Positions 17,573 through 26,542 of a stretch of 64,000 nucleotides of DNA are shown here, one piece after another. Made by a program: the position numbers and the translations under genes. Within the stretch, counting starts at the first letter, position 1. Each line of letters starts with the position of its first letter. The DNA lies in NCBI GenBank assembly GCA_964236105.1, contig CAXSBC010000005.1, forward strand, positions 186,001 to 250,000, given 5' to 3'. Under the pieces are notes generated by a model. The model searched no databases and was not told the origin of the DNA. It worked only from the letters and a program-made list of their open reading frames with translations. Source of the stretch: Lichenicola sp964236105 (GTDB taxonomy: Bacteria; Pseudomonadota; Alphaproteobacteria; Acetobacterales; Acetobacteraceae).

Positions 17573-18217
17573 ATGACGACCGGCCTGACGGCGGCTGGCG
17601 AAGGCCTGCATCCCGACGACCATCCGGGATCGCTCGGCGATGCGGGAGTCCGCGCGCGCCGCCTGGCCATGCTCGACGATCCGCACGTCCGTGCCCTGAC
17701 CGATCATGTCCGCGCGCTGCGTGCGGACGGCCGGGGCTACGTGCCGGATTTCGATCCGCTCGACGGCGGCAGCGCGGCCCGGCTGCTGTTCCTGCTGGAA
17801 AAGCCGGGTCCGAGGACGGTGCCGCCGGCGGGATCGGGCTTCGTGAGCCGGAACACCAACGATCCGACCGCGAAGGCCTGCCGCGCCTTCATGCTCCAGG
17901 CCGGCATCGATCGCCACGACACCGTGATCTGGAACACCGTCCCGTGGTGGAACGGCACCATGGCCCTGACCGGCGCGGAGCTGCGCGCCGGCGCGTCGGC
18001 GTTGCGCGACACGATGCGCCTGCTGCGGGCCGTGCGCGGCGTCGTCCTGGTCGGCAACCGGGCGGCGGAGCATGGCGGCCCGGCGCTGGACGGGCTGGGC
18101 CTGCAGACGTTCCGCAGCGTGCATACCGGCATGCAGGCCCGGAACGGCAAGCACAGCCGCGACCGCTGGCTGGCGATCCCCGAGCTGTGGCGCCAGGCCT
18201 GGCAGGCGGTGAGCTGA
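17573..18217 (+). CDS. Uracil-DNA glycosylase superfamily protein
   Basis: A 214-aa protein with the pattern of a group commonly annotated as uracil-DNA glycosylase: DPLDGGSAARLLFLLEKPGP (about residues 62-81), then SRNTNDPTAKA, then WNTVPWWNG. The NTVPWWN segment occupies the place of the family active-site loop, and VVLVGNRAAEHG resembles its second conserved strand. Whether it excises uracil or another base is not established by sequence. It lies 35 bases behind the P450 gene and may be co-transcribed. The start ATG was chosen because the very long open frame upstream is out-of-frame overlap with the P450. Confidence 0.7.
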   Translation: MTTGLTAAGEGLHPDDHPGSLGDAGVRARRLAMLDDPHVRALTDHVRALRADGRGYVPDFDPLDGGSAARLLFLLEKPGPRTVPPAGSGFVSRNTNDPTAKACRAFMLQAGIDRHDTVIWNTVPWWNGTMALTGAELRAGASALRDTMRLLRAVRGVVLVGNRAAEHGGPALDGLGLQTFRSVHTGMQARNGKHSRDRWLAIPELWRQAWQAVS

Positions 18218-18274
18218 GCCTGTCCGGCCGGGCCTGCTGTCCGCACCCCTCGGCCTGGCCGCCTCGGCGCACAC

Positions 18275-18304
18275 AAAAAAGGCCCCGGGGTTGCCCCCGG
18301 AGCC
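18275..18304 (-). terminator. Strong intrinsic terminator, minus strand
   Basis: Read on the minus strand: a 10-bp GC stem (one G-T wobble) closed by a GCAA tetraloop and followed directly by six T residues. It ends the minus-strand unit containing the tiny frame at 18341-18445 and perhaps the lipoprotein and parE genes. On the plus strand there is no T-run, so it should not end transcription of the convergent glycosylase gene as efficiently. Confidence 0.88.
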
Positions 18305-18340
18305 TTGCATTGTCTGTCGACCCGAACCGTGAGGCCCTGG

Positions 18341-18445
18341 TCAGACCGCCTTCGCGTTGGAGAAGAGGGTCACCCAGGTCACTCCGCGTGGAGCCGTTGT
18401 CAGGCAATGAGACACTGGATCACCTCCTTTCAGTTGTTTCGTCAT
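18341..18445 (-). CDS. Tiny reading frame (34 codons from ATG, 24 from internal GTG) with extreme ribosome-binding site
   Basis: The frame reads MTKQLKGGDPVSHCLTTAPR followed by GVTWVTLFSNAKAV and a stop. An internal GTG at codon 11 lies 7 bases after AGGAGG of a perfect Shine-Dalgarno stretch, so the real product may be the 24-residue peptide starting at that GTG. The peptide has no signal peptide and only a weakly hydrophobic centre. It lies 39 bases after the stop of the lipoprotein gene and is followed 36 bases later by an intrinsic terminator. I do not recognise the family. The transcript could instead act as an RNA that binds the ribosome. Expression and conservation are untested. Confidence 0.5.
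   Translation of the reverse strand: MTKQLKGGDPVSHCLTTAPRGVTWVTLFSNAKAV
18417..18431 (-). promoter_or_regulatory. Extended Shine-Dalgarno sequence complementary to 15 bases of the 16S 3' end
   Basis: The minus strand reads GAAAGGAGGTGATCC, the exact complement of the usual bacterial 16S rRNA 3' terminus. AGGAGG is 7 bases before the GTG at 18413-18415, ideal for initiation. Most genes in the window have far weaker sites. Confidence 0.75.
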
Positions 18446-18484
18446 GCCCAACCTATGGGGGGATACGATGATTCGCAAGACCCT

Positions 18485-19072
18485 TCAGGAAGATGGCTCC
18501 CGGCAGCGGTCGTCGCCGCTGTCCGGCAGGGCCAGACGATAGGTCGCGGCCAGGGCGTCGGTGGCGCTGCAGTAGCGGCGGCGGGTGGTCTGCGTCGCCA
18601 TCTCCTCGAACCGGGCCACGCTTTCGTCCGCCTGCAGGCGCAGGGTCTGGATCAGGATGCGACGCGGCGAGCCGGCCGGCGCCGGATCGGCAGGATCGGG
18701 GGCTGCCAAGAGCAGCAGGGTCGCCGGCATGCCCGAGACCTTGGCGCGCGCGAACACCACCGAGCGGCCGCGCCCGTCGAGCGTGGCGGTTCGGGCGCCG
18801 TCCGCCGTCTCCATCTCCACCACGTCCCAGCCGCGGGCGCCCTCGGACCGCGGCAGCATGGTCACGATCAGCGAGGCCGACGATCCCGGCTGGCGTCCTT
18901 CCACCACCAGCCCCTGCCGGCCGTCCGGCGCCAGATGCGGCACCAGGTTGGCGCCTTCCTGGAGCTGCAGCGGGATCAGGTCGGTGATGCGGCCGGTGCC
19001 GCGGGCGACGCAGCCGCCGAGCGGGATCATGAGCGCGGCGGCGGACAGGAACGGCAGGATGGAAGGGATCAT
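18485..19072 (-). CDS. Uncharacterised lipoprotein
   Basis: A 195-aa protein with a lipoprotein signal peptide (hydrophobic stretch then LGGC, lipidated Cys at about residue 21). The mature part is mostly beta-strand-like (LVVEGRQPGSSASLIVTMLP) with an acidic and arginine-rich C-terminus. I recognise no domain. It starts 49 bases after the parE stop on the same strand and precedes the tiny frame and terminator, so it probably belongs to a parE-lipoprotein transcript. It is expected in the periplasm, anchored to the inner or outer membrane. Confidence 0.7.
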   Translation of the reverse strand: MIPSILPFLSAAALMIPLGGCVARGTGRITDLIPLQLQEGANLVPHLAPDGRQGLVVEGRQPGSSASLIVTMLPRSEGARGWDVVEMETADGARTATLDGRGRSVVFARAKVSGMPATLLLLAAPDPADPAPAGSPRRILIQTLRLQADESVARFEEMATQTTRRRYCSATDALAATYRLALPDSGDDRCREPSS

Positions 19073-19121
19073 CGGCCGACCCTACCGGCCGGGACGGGCG
19101 GCGCGAAGCCCGTGCGGGGGC

Positions 19122-21179
19122 TCAGACGTCCAGCTCGACCGAGCGCGCGTTCTCCTGGATGAACTGGAAGCGGAGCTCCGGCCTGCGGCCCATCAGGCTC
19201 TCGACCCGCTGCTCGGTCGCGTCCCGGTCCTCCGGGGCGGCGACCACCTTCAGCAGGGTGCGGTGGGCGGGGTCCATGGTGGTGCGCTTGAGGTCGGCCG
19301 GCGGCATCTCGCCCAGGCCCTTGAAGCGGCTGACCTCGACCTTGGCGTTGGGCTTGAAGCCGGACTTCAGCTTGCGCTCGCGGTCGCGGTCGTCCATCGC
19401 GTAGATCGTCTTCGCCCCCTGGGTCAGGCGGTAGAGCGGCGGCTGCGCCAGATGCAGGTGGCCGCCGCGTATCAGCTCGGGCAGCTCGCGATAGAAGAAG
19501 GTCATCAGCAGCGAGGCGATGTGCGCGCCGTCCACGTCGGCGTCGGTCATGATGATGACGCGGCCGTAGCGCAGCCGGGCGCCGTCGTAGCGCGGTCCCT
19601 GACCGCAGCCGAGCGCCTCCACCAGGTCCTTGAGCTCCTGGTTGCCGCGCAGCTTCTCGACCGAGGCGCTGGCGACGTTCAGGATCTTGCCGCGCAGCGG
19701 CAGCACCGCCTGGGTCTCGCGGTTGCGCGCCTGCTTGGCCGAGCCGCCGGCGCTGTCGCCCTCGACCAGGAAGATCTCGGTCTCCTCCGCCTTCTCGCGG
19801 GTGCAGTCGGTGAGCTTGCCGGGCAGCCGCAGCCGCCGGGTCGGGCTCTTGCGCGCGGTGTCCTTGAGCTCGCGACGGCGCAGCCGGTCCTCGGCGCGCT
19901 CGATGATCGCCGCCAGCAGCGCGTCCGCCTGCGCCGGATGGCCGGCGAGCCAGTGGTCGAACCGGTCGCGCAGCGCGGTCTCGACCAGGCGGGTGGCCTC
20001 GCCGCTGGTCAGCTTCTCCTTGGTCTGGCCCTGGAACTGCGGGTCGCGGATGAAGGCCGACAGCTTGGCCGCCACCGCGCCCAGCAGGTCCTCTGCGGTG
20101 ACCTGGGCCGCCCGCTTGTTGGCGCGCGCCTCGCCCCAGCCGCGCAGGCCCTTGAACAGGGCGTTGCGGAAGCCGGTCTCGTGGGTGCCGCCCTGCGGCG
20201 TCGGGATGGTGTTGCAGAAGGAGGCGAGCGTGGCCTCGCCCGCCTCGAGCCAGGCGACCGCCCATTCGACCCGTCCGGTCTGCGCGCCGTTCGGCCCCGA
20301 CGGCAGGTCGGCCTCGCCGGACCACAGCTCCGACAGCAGGGCCGCGTTGTCGCCGAGCTCGTCGCGCAGGCTGTCGGCAAGGCCGCCCGGGAAATGCAGC
20401 AGCGCCTTCTCAGGCGTGTCCTCGCGGCCCCGGAGCAGCGACGGATCGCACTCCCAGCGTATGGTGACGCCGCGGAACAGGAACGCCTTGGAGCGGCACA
20501 GCCGGTAGAGCCTGAGCGGCGAGAAGGCGAGCGGCCCGAAGATCTGCGTGTCGGGCACGAAGCGGATCTGCGTGCCGCGCCGGTTCTGCGTCGGCCCGAT
20601 CTTCTCCAGCCGGCCGGTCGGGCGGCCGCGCTCGTAGGACTGGCGCCACACCGCGCGGTCGCGCGCCACCTCCACCTCCAGCAGCGACGACAGCGCGTTC
20701 ACCACCGAGGAGCCGACCCCATGCAGGCCGCCCGAGGTGGCGTAGGCCTTGCTGGAGAACTTGGCCCCCGAATGCAGCGTGGTGAAGATCACCTCCAGCG
20801 CCGAGCGGTCCTTGAATTTCGGGTGGGCATCGACCGGGATGCCGCGGCCGTTGTCGCGCACGGTGAGCTGGTTGCCCGGATCGAGCGTGACGTCGATGGT
20901 GGTGGCGTGGCCGGCCACCGCCTCGTCCATGGCGTTGTCGATGATCTCGGCAGCCAGATGGTGCAGCGCGTTCTCGTCGGTGCCGCCGATATACATGCCG
21001 GGGCGGTGGCGCACCGGCTCCAGCCCTTCCAGCACCTCGATGTCGCGCGCCGAGTAGCTGCCCGCGTCCGCGGCCGGCGGCGCCTCCTTGCGGCCGGCTT
21101 GCCTGGATGCCGGCGCGGCCGGGCTCCGGGCGGTGGTCGGGGATGGGGCCCTGGGCGTGTGCGAGAACAGATCGTTCAT
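19122..21179 (-). CDS. parE: DNA topoisomerase IV subunit B
   Basis: A 685-aa type IIA topoisomerase ATPase subunit that works with ParC to unlink daughter chromosomes. The GHKL ATPase motifs are AEIIDNAMDEAVAGH, VRDNGRGIPV and GGLHGVGSSVVNALS. The TOPRIM domain carries LVEGDSAGGSAKQARNR (about residues 470-486) and MTDADVDGAHI. The CTREKAEETEIFLVEGDSAG form and the overall length favour ParE over GyrB, which usually has a C-terminal insertion in proteobacteria. The first 40 residues are a Pro/Ala-rich extension before the normal core. It is divergent from the RND pump gene, with 155 bases between starts. Confidence 0.93.
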   Translation of the reverse strand: MNDLFSHTPRAPSPTTARSPAAPASRQAGRKEAPPAADAGSYSARDIEVLEGLEPVRHRPGMYIGGTDENALHHLAAEIIDNAMDEAVAGHATTIDVTLDPGNQLTVRDNGRGIPVDAHPKFKDRSALEVIFTTLHSGAKFSSKAYATSGGLHGVGSSVVNALSSLLEVEVARDRAVWRQSYERGRPTGRLEKIGPTQNRRGTQIRFVPDTQIFGPLAFSPLRLYRLCRSKAFLFRGVTIRWECDPSLLRGREDTPEKALLHFPGGLADSLRDELGDNAALLSELWSGEADLPSGPNGAQTGRVEWAVAWLEAGEATLASFCNTIPTPQGGTHETGFRNALFKGLRGWGEARANKRAAQVTAEDLLGAVAAKLSAFIRDPQFQGQTKEKLTSGEATRLVETALRDRFDHWLAGHPAQADALLAAIIERAEDRLRRRELKDTARKSPTRRLRLPGKLTDCTREKAEETEIFLVEGDSAGGSAKQARNRETQAVLPLRGKILNVASASVEKLRGNQELKDLVEALGCGQGPRYDGARLRYGRVIIMTDADVDGAHIASLLMTFFYRELPELIRGGHLHLAQPPLYRLTQGAKTIYAMDDRDRERKLKSGFKPNAKVEVSRFKGLGEMPPADLKRTTMDPAHRTLLKVVAAPEDRDATEQRVESLMGRRPELRFQFIQENARSVELDV

Positions 21180-21334
21180 GGTTGGTTCTCATCCCCGGCG
21201 GCGAGCGCGTCAAGATACACCCGGCGCGACCGACGTGTGAATCGCGGCAGACGCTTCTTGCCGTTTCGCCGCCGCGTTGCAACATGCACCCCAAGGTATG
21301 CCGTCCCCACCGGCCGGCCCGGGGGTGCGCGCGT

Positions 21335-24300
21335 ATGGGTCTGGTCAAGTTCGCGCTGAAGTTCCGCATCACCTTCTACGTGATGGCGGTGCTGATCATG
21401 CTGGCCGGCGGCGGCGCTGCGGTGGTCATGCCCAAGGACGTGCTGCCGGACGTCAACATCCCGGTGGTCGACATCATCTGGACCTATACCGGCCTCGACA
21501 CGCCGGACATGCAGAACCAGGTCACGTCGTACAACGAGCTCGCTCTGTCCAACAACGTCGTCGGCATCCGCGACATGGAAAGCACGACGCTGCAGGGCAT
21601 CACCATCACCAAGGTGTATTTCCAGCCCGGCGTCGACATCTCGCTGGCCCTCAGCCAGGTGGTGGCGGCGACCAACGCGATCCGCGGCCTGCTGCCGCCG
21701 GGCATCCAGCCGCCGGTGGTGATCCGCTTCTCCGCCTCCTCGGTGCCGGTGATCCAGATCGCCGCCACCTCCGACGTCGAGAGCCAGGCCAGCGTCTACA
21801 ACTACGTGCGCTTCCGGCTGCGCTCGACCCTGCAGACGACACCCGGCTCCACCATGCCGCCGCCCTATGGCGGCGTGCCCGAGCAGGTGATGATCGACCT
21901 CGATCCGCACGCGCTGCAGGCGTACGGGCTGACGCCGATGCAGGTGGTGAACCAGATCAACGCCCAGAGCCTGACGCTGCCGTCGGGTCTGGCGAAGTTC
22001 GGCCAGACCCAGTTCATCATGCGGCTGAACACGCTGCCCAAGGTGCTGGACAACCTCAACACCATCCCGATCAAGCTGGTGAACGGCTCGCCGATCCTGC
22101 TGCGCGACGTCGGCTGGGCGCGGGCGGGCGGCCCGCCGCAGCAGAACATGGTGCACGTCAACGGCAAGAACGGCCTGCTGCTGCCGGTGCTGAAGAACGG
22201 CCCGACCTCGACGCTCGACATCGTCAACACGGTGAAGTCGATGATGCCCGGCATCATCGCGGCAGCGCCCAAGGACATCCACATCGTCTCGCTGTTCGAC
22301 CAGTCGGTGTTCGTCACCGAGGCGATCAAGGACGTGGCCGAGGAGGGGCTGATCGCGGCGGCCCTGACCGGGCTGATGATCCTGCTGTTCCTGGGCTCCT
22401 GGCGGGCGACGCTGGTGGTGCTGGTCTCGATCCCGCTGGCGGTGCTGAGCTCGCTGGCGATCCTGGCCGCCATCGGCGAGACCATGAACGTGATGACCCT
22501 GGGCGGGCTGGCGCTCGCCGTCGGCATCCTGGTCGACGACGCGACGGTGGCGATCGAGAACACCTACCGGGTGCTGGAGAGCGGCAAGGACTTCCGCGAG
22601 TCGGTGGTGGAAGGGGCCGCCACGATCGCCAAGCCGACGCTGATCTCGACGCTGTCGATCTGCTCGGCCTTCATCTCGGTGCTGTTCCTGGTGGGGGCCC
22701 CGAAGTTCATCTTCACCCCGCAGGCGCTGGCGGTGGTGTTCGCCATGCTGGCCTCCTACCTGCTGTCGCGCACGCTGGTGCCGATCCTGATCGACGTGCT
22801 GGTCGGCCCTGAGCACAGGAAGCAGGCGGAGGCGAAGAAGCAGGATGGGGGCAACGCCAGGAAGCCCGGCTTCTTCAAGCGCATCCATGGCGGGTTCGAG
22901 CGCGGCTTCGACAAGTTCCACCGCGGCTATATCGGCCTGCTGCACGTGGTGCTGGCGCGCCGGCTGCTGACCTCCGGGGTGGTCGGGCTGGTGCTGCTGC
23001 TCAGCGCCTGCCTGTTCCCGTTCCTGGGCCAGGACTACTTCCCGCAGATCGAGAGCGGCCAGATCACGCTGCACGTGCGCGCCCGGTCCGGCACCCGCAT
23101 CGAGGAGGCGGCCAAGCTGTTCGCCCGGGTGGAGGACACGATCGGCGAGACGGCGGGCAAGGGCAACGTGCTGGCGGTGGTCGACAATATCGGCCTGCCC
23201 TCGGTGAACTATAACCTGGCCTTCAACGACGGCACGTTTGTCGCCTTCTCCGACGGCCAGGTGCTGCTCACGCTCAAGCCCGGGGTCAACGGCAACGCGG
23301 TGACCAAGAAGCTGCGCGTGGTGCTGCGCCAGCGCTTCCCCGACACGATCTTCTATTTCCAGCCGGCCGACATCATCACCCAGATCCTGGATTTCGGCGT
23401 GCCGTCGCAGATCGACGTGCAGGTGCATGGCCGGCATCAGGACATCGACCTCAAGATGGCCAGGACCCTGGAGGCGCGGCTGCGTCAGCTGCCCGGCCTG
23501 GTCGACGTGCATTTGCAGCAGGTGGTGGACGCGCCGGAGTTCCTGGCGCAGATCGACCGCCAGCGGGCGGCCGAGCTCGGCCTGACCGAGCAGCAGGTGG
23601 CGAACCAGCTCAACATCTCGCTGTCCGGCAGCTTCCAGGTGGCGCCGAACTTCTGGACCGATCCCAAGACCGGCATCCCCTGGCAGGTGACGGTGCAGAC
23701 GCCGGAATACCGGCTCGACAACTTCGCCCAGGTGGCGAACACGCCGCTGGTCACCGGCGACGGCGGCCAGACCGGCGCGCAGCCGATCAGCCTGCTCAGT
23801 AACGTCGCCACCTTCCATCGCGACACCGAGCAGTCGGTGCTGAGCCACGTCAACACCGAGCCGACCTACGACGTCTATGCCGCCGTGCAGGACACCGACC
23901 TCGGCACCGCGGCCAAGGAGATCGGGCGCGTGGTCAAGGAGGAGCAGAAGCACCTGCAGGCGCCGGACAAGATCGTGGTGCGCGGCCAGATCGAGAGCAT
24001 GAACAGCGCCTTCTTCCACATCGAGATCGGGCTCGTGGTGGCGGTGGTGGCGGTGTACCTGCTCATGGTGCTGAACTACCAGGACTGGGGCGATCCGTTC
24101 GTGGTGCTGTGCGCGCTGCCGCTGGTGTTCTGCGGCATCATCCTCAGCCTGTTCATCACCCACACCACCTTCTCGATCGCCTCCCTGATGGGCGCGATCA
24201 TGAGCGTGGGCGTGGCGTCGGCGAACTCGATCCTGCTGGTGACGTTCGCGCGTGAGCATCGCGAGCAGAATGGCGGCTCGGCCGTCGAGGGCGCGATCGC

Positions 24301-24529
24301 CGCCGGCGAGGCCAGGCTGCGGCCGGTGCTGATGACCGCCGGCGCCATGGTGGTCGGCCTGATCCCGATGGCGCTGGATCTGGGGCAGGGCGGCGAGCAG
24401 AATGCGGCGCTGGCGCGCGCCGTGATCGGCGGCATCACGGTGGGCACCTGCTCCACCCTGCTGTTCGTGCCGTTCCTCTACAGCCTGCTGCGCGGGGGCG
24501 ACGTGAAGGCCCCGGAGGATTACGTATGA
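21335..24529 (+). CDS. RND-family efflux transporter permease (HAE1/AcrB-like)
   Basis: A 1064-aa inner-membrane proton-driven exporter. It has a single N-terminal helix (FYVMAVLIMLAGGGAAVVMP), two periplasmic porter loops and two groups of helices. Helix 4 has the relay motif GGLALAVGILVDDATVAIEN, with the two aspartates essential for proton transfer. PKDVLPDVNIPVV and the GLV-type loops are typical of the AcrB/MdtC group. ATG 21335 gives the usual MGLVKFALKF start; an ATG 17 codons upstream is less likely. The permease gene precedes its adaptor, overlapping it by ATGA, the reverse of the common order. No outer-membrane factor gene is adjacent. Substrates are unknown. Confidence 0.9.
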   Translation: MGLVKFALKFRITFYVMAVLIMLAGGGAAVVMPKDVLPDVNIPVVDIIWTYTGLDTPDMQNQVTSYNELALSNNVVGIRDMESTTLQGITITKVYFQPGVDISLALSQVVAATNAIRGLLPPGIQPPVVIRFSASSVPVIQIAATSDVESQASVYNYVRFRLRSTLQTTPGSTMPPPYGGVPEQVMIDLDPHALQAYGLTPMQVVNQINAQSLTLPSGLAKFGQTQFIMRLNTLPKVLDNLNTIPIKLVNGSPILLRDVGWARAGGPPQQNMVHVNGKNGLLLPVLKNGPTSTLDIVNTVKSMMPGIIAAAPKDIHIVSLFDQSVFVTEAIKDVAEEGLIAAALTGLMILLFLGSWRATLVVLVSIPLAVLSSLAILAAIGETMNVMTLGGLALAVGILVDDATVAIENTYRVLESGKDFRESVVEGAATIAKPTLISTLSICSAFISVLFLVGAPKFIFTPQALAVVFAMLASYLLSRTLVPILIDVLVGPEHRKQAEAKKQDGGNARKPGFFKRIHGGFERGFDKFHRGYIGLLHVVLARRLLTSGVVGLVLLLSACLFPFLGQDYFPQIESGQITLHVRARSGTRIEEAAKLFARVEDTIGETAGKGNVLAVVDNIGLPSVNYNLAFNDGTFVAFSDGQVLLTLKPGVNGNAVTKKLRVVLRQRFPDTIFYFQPADIITQILDFGVPSQIDVQVHGRHQDIDLKMARTLEARLRQLPGLVDVHLQQVVDAPEFLAQIDRQRAAELGLTEQQVANQLNISLSGSFQVAPNFWTDPKTGIPWQVTVQTPEYRLDNFAQVANTPLVTGDGGQTGAQPISLLSNVATFHRDTEQSVLSHVNTEPTYDVYAAVQDTDLGTAAKEIGRVVKEEQKHLQAPDKIVVRGQIESMNSAFFHIEIGLVVAVVAVYLLMVLNYQDWGDPFVVLCALPLVFCGIILSLFITHTTFSIASLMGAIMSVGVASANSILLVTFAREHREQNGGSAVEGAIAAGEARLRPVLMTAGAMVVGLIPMALDLGQGGEQNAALARAVIGGITVGTCSTLLFVPFLYSLLRGGDVKAPEDYV

Positions 24530-25908
24530 GCCCGCTCGAGCATGACGGCGACCATCGGGACACGCGCGACGAGAGGCAGGAGGGCGGGGACCGTCCGGAG
24601 ACGGCCGAGGCCCGCAAGCCCAAGGACGACGCGGCCGAGCAGAAGGAGCAGGAGCCTCCGCCGCCGGCGCCGAGGCGGCGGCTGGCGCTCTATGTCGCGA
24701 TCCCCGTGCTGCTGCTGGTCGGCTGGGGCGGCTACGTGCACTGGCGCCAGTCAAGCGACGCCAACGGAACCCTCAAGCAGTCGCAATCCTCGGTGCCCGA
24801 GGTGCATGTCGCGTCGCTGAAGCACACCTCCGACGTCGCCGCGACCTCGCTGCCGGGCCAGACGCTCGCCTTCGCCTCAGCCGACCTCTACGTGCGGGCC
24901 ACCGGCTATGTCGAGCAGCGTCTGGTCGATATCGGCAGCCATGTGAGGAAGGGCGACCTGCTGCTCAAGATCGCAGCACCCGACCTCGACCAGCAGCTCG
25001 CCCAGGCGCAGGCGCAGCTCGGCCAGGTGCAGGCGCAGCTGGCGCAGGCTCAGGCCAGCCTGGGGCAGGCGCAGTCGAACTCGAAGCTCGCCAAGGTGAA
25101 CAGCGCCCGCTCGCAGATCCTGTCGAGCGAGGGCTGGGACACCAGCCAGAACCGCGACACCCAGGTCACCAACTTCGAGGTCAGCTCCAAGAGCGTGCGC
25201 AGCGCGCAGGCGGGCATCGGCGTCGCGGTGGCGAACGTGCGGGCGCAGCAGGCGACGGTCGACCGGCTGGTGGCGCTGACCGGGTTCGAGAACGTGACCG
25301 CGCCGTTCGACGGCGTCATCACCCAGCGCAACATCGACGTCGGCAACCTGGTGCAAAGCGACACCAGCAACGGCACGCCGGCGCTGCATATCGACCAGGA
25401 GACCACGCTGCGGTGCCAGGTCTATGTGCCGCAGAGCCAGTTCGCCGGCATCCATGTCGGCCTGCCAGCGCATGTGACGGTGCCCGAGCTGCCCGGCCAG
25501 GTGTTCAAGGCGGTCGTCTCGCGTTCGTCGGTGTCGCTGGCGCAGAACTCGCGCTCGCTGCTGGTGGAGGTCGATATCGACAACCGCGAAGGCAGGCTCG
25601 CGCCCGGGCTGTTCGTGACGGTGGGGTTCGACATCCAGCGCTCGATGCCGGCGGTGATCATACCGGATGCGGCGCTGATCTTCGATCAGGAGGGGCTGCA
25701 CGTCGCGGTGGTCGACAAGGACAGCAAGGTCGCGATGCGCCCGATCAGCATCGCGCGCGATACCGGAACCGAGGCCGAGCTGCGCGACGGGCTCGGCGGC
25801 GACGAGAAGGTGATCGTCAATCCGCCGACCGATCTGAACCAGGGCCAGACCGTGCACGTGCTGCCGGACAAGCCGCCGGCGGGCAAGGCCAAGGCGGCAG
25901 CCGGCTGA
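24526..25908 (+). CDS. RND efflux membrane fusion (periplasmic adaptor) protein
   Basis: A 460-aa HlyD/AcrA-family adaptor linking the RND pump to an outer-membrane channel. It has an unusual cytosolic N-terminus of about 50 highly charged residues, then one transmembrane helix (about 52-70). The biotinyl-lipoyl half (LYVRATGYVEQRLVDIGSHV) follows, then a coiled-coil hairpin made of Gln/Ala/Leu repeats (QAQAQLGQVQAQLAQAQASL, about 160-180), the second lipoyl half (FENVTAPFDGVITQRNIDVG) and a beta-barrel. No lipobox is present. The start overlaps the permease stop, so the two are co-translated. An imperfect hairpin follows the gene. Confidence 0.9.
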   Translation: MSPLEHDGDHRDTRDERQEGGDRPETAEARKPKDDAAEQKEQEPPPPAPRRRLALYVAIPVLLLVGWGGYVHWRQSSDANGTLKQSQSSVPEVHVASLKHTSDVAATSLPGQTLAFASADLYVRATGYVEQRLVDIGSHVRKGDLLLKIAAPDLDQQLAQAQAQLGQVQAQLAQAQASLGQAQSNSKLAKVNSARSQILSSEGWDTSQNRDTQVTNFEVSSKSVRSAQAGIGVAVANVRAQQATVDRLVALTGFENVTAPFDGVITQRNIDVGNLVQSDTSNGTPALHIDQETTLRCQVYVPQSQFAGIHVGLPAHVTVPELPGQVFKAVVSRSSVSLAQNSRSLLVEVDIDNREGRLAPGLFVTVGFDIQRSMPAVIIPDAALIFDQEGLHVAVVDKDSKVAMRPISIARDTGTEAELRDGLGGDEKVIVNPPTDLNQGQTVHVLPDKPPAGKAKAAAG

Positions 25909-25943
25909 ACGGACCGCTGCGGGCGCGCGGCCGGGCTGAAACA

Positions 25944-25975
25944 GAAGGGGGACCGCGTCGCCGCGATCCCCCTTC
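25944..25975. terminator. Bidirectional hairpin between convergent genes
   Basis: Near-perfect 14-bp inverted repeat (gaagggggaccgcg and its partner, one mismatch) with a 4-base loop, between the adaptor gene end and the end of the minus-strand gene at 26009. There is no long T-run; the minus-strand side has a weak one (ctgttt). Confidence 0.55.
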
Positions 25976-26008
25976 ACCCCCACCCCTGGGAAGACGTCCG
26001 GCGTGCGG

Positions 26009-26542
26009 TCAGCCCTTGTGGGCGTGACCCATCGCCCGGATCCGGCGAACGCGGGCCGGATGGCTTGGAAGGCTTGGCGCGGCGCAGCTCTCGTAGCTGG
26101 CCGGCTGGACGATGTCCTTGGCCTCCGCGTAGCCACCCAGATCGGCGGCGTTGTTCAGCACCGCGACCTCGTCGAACATGCTGACCCGCTGCTGGCAGAA
26201 CGCCACGCCGGCCTTCAGCCCGCGCTCGGACTGCACGTTGGCGAGCTGGGTGATGTAGTCGTCATGCGCGGTCTGCGCGCCGCGGCCGTAGGTGGTGCGG
26301 AAATAGCTGTTCAGCGCCGTCTCCTCGGCGTTGAGGTCCGGATGGAACTTCTCGACGAAGGCGTTGTAGCGGTCCTGCACGTTGCAGGAGAGCGCCGTCA
26401 CCATGAGCTCGGTCTTCAGCCCCTGCACGTTGAACGCCTGCCGCGCCGAGGAGATGCCGCACTGACCGGCAGCCCAGGCCTGGCCGGTCACCAGGGTAAC
26501 GACGGCCATCCCTGCTGCGACGCGTCCCATGAGGAATGGCAT
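26009..26542 (-). CDS. Uncharacterised exported protein
   Basis: A 177-aa protein with a Sec signal peptide cleaved after about residue 25 (GQAWA-AGQ). The mature part is helical with three or four cysteines (QCGIS, LSCNVQ, FCQQ, ESC), which suits a disulfide-bonded periplasmic protein. Conserved-looking patches are LSCNVQDRYNAFVEKFHPDL and SYFRTTYGRGAQTAHDDYI. I know no function for it. The final 20 residues are Arg/His-rich. It is convergent with the RND adaptor gene and divergent from the lipoprotein at 26874. Confidence 0.72.
   Translation of the reverse strand: MPFLMGRVAAGMAVVTLVTGQAWAAGQCGISSARQAFNVQGLKTELMVTALSCNVQDRYNAFVEKFHPDLNAEETALNSYFRTTYGRGAQTAHDDYITQLANVQSERGLKAGVAFCQQRVSMFDEVAVLNNAADLGGYAEAKDIVQPASYESCAAPSLPSHPARVRRIRAMGHAHKG

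Noticed and set aside
18417..18431. End of a 16S rRNA gene on the plus strand
   Set aside because: Only the 15-base terminal motif matches; the preceding bases bear no resemblance to 16S rRNA. The minus-strand reading as a ribosome site followed by a start codon explains it better.
21176..24754. A minus-strand open frame of about 1190 codons opposite the RND pump
   Set aside because: Shadow frame: His/Gln/Arg-rich composition, no motifs, and the plus strand encodes a clear transporter.
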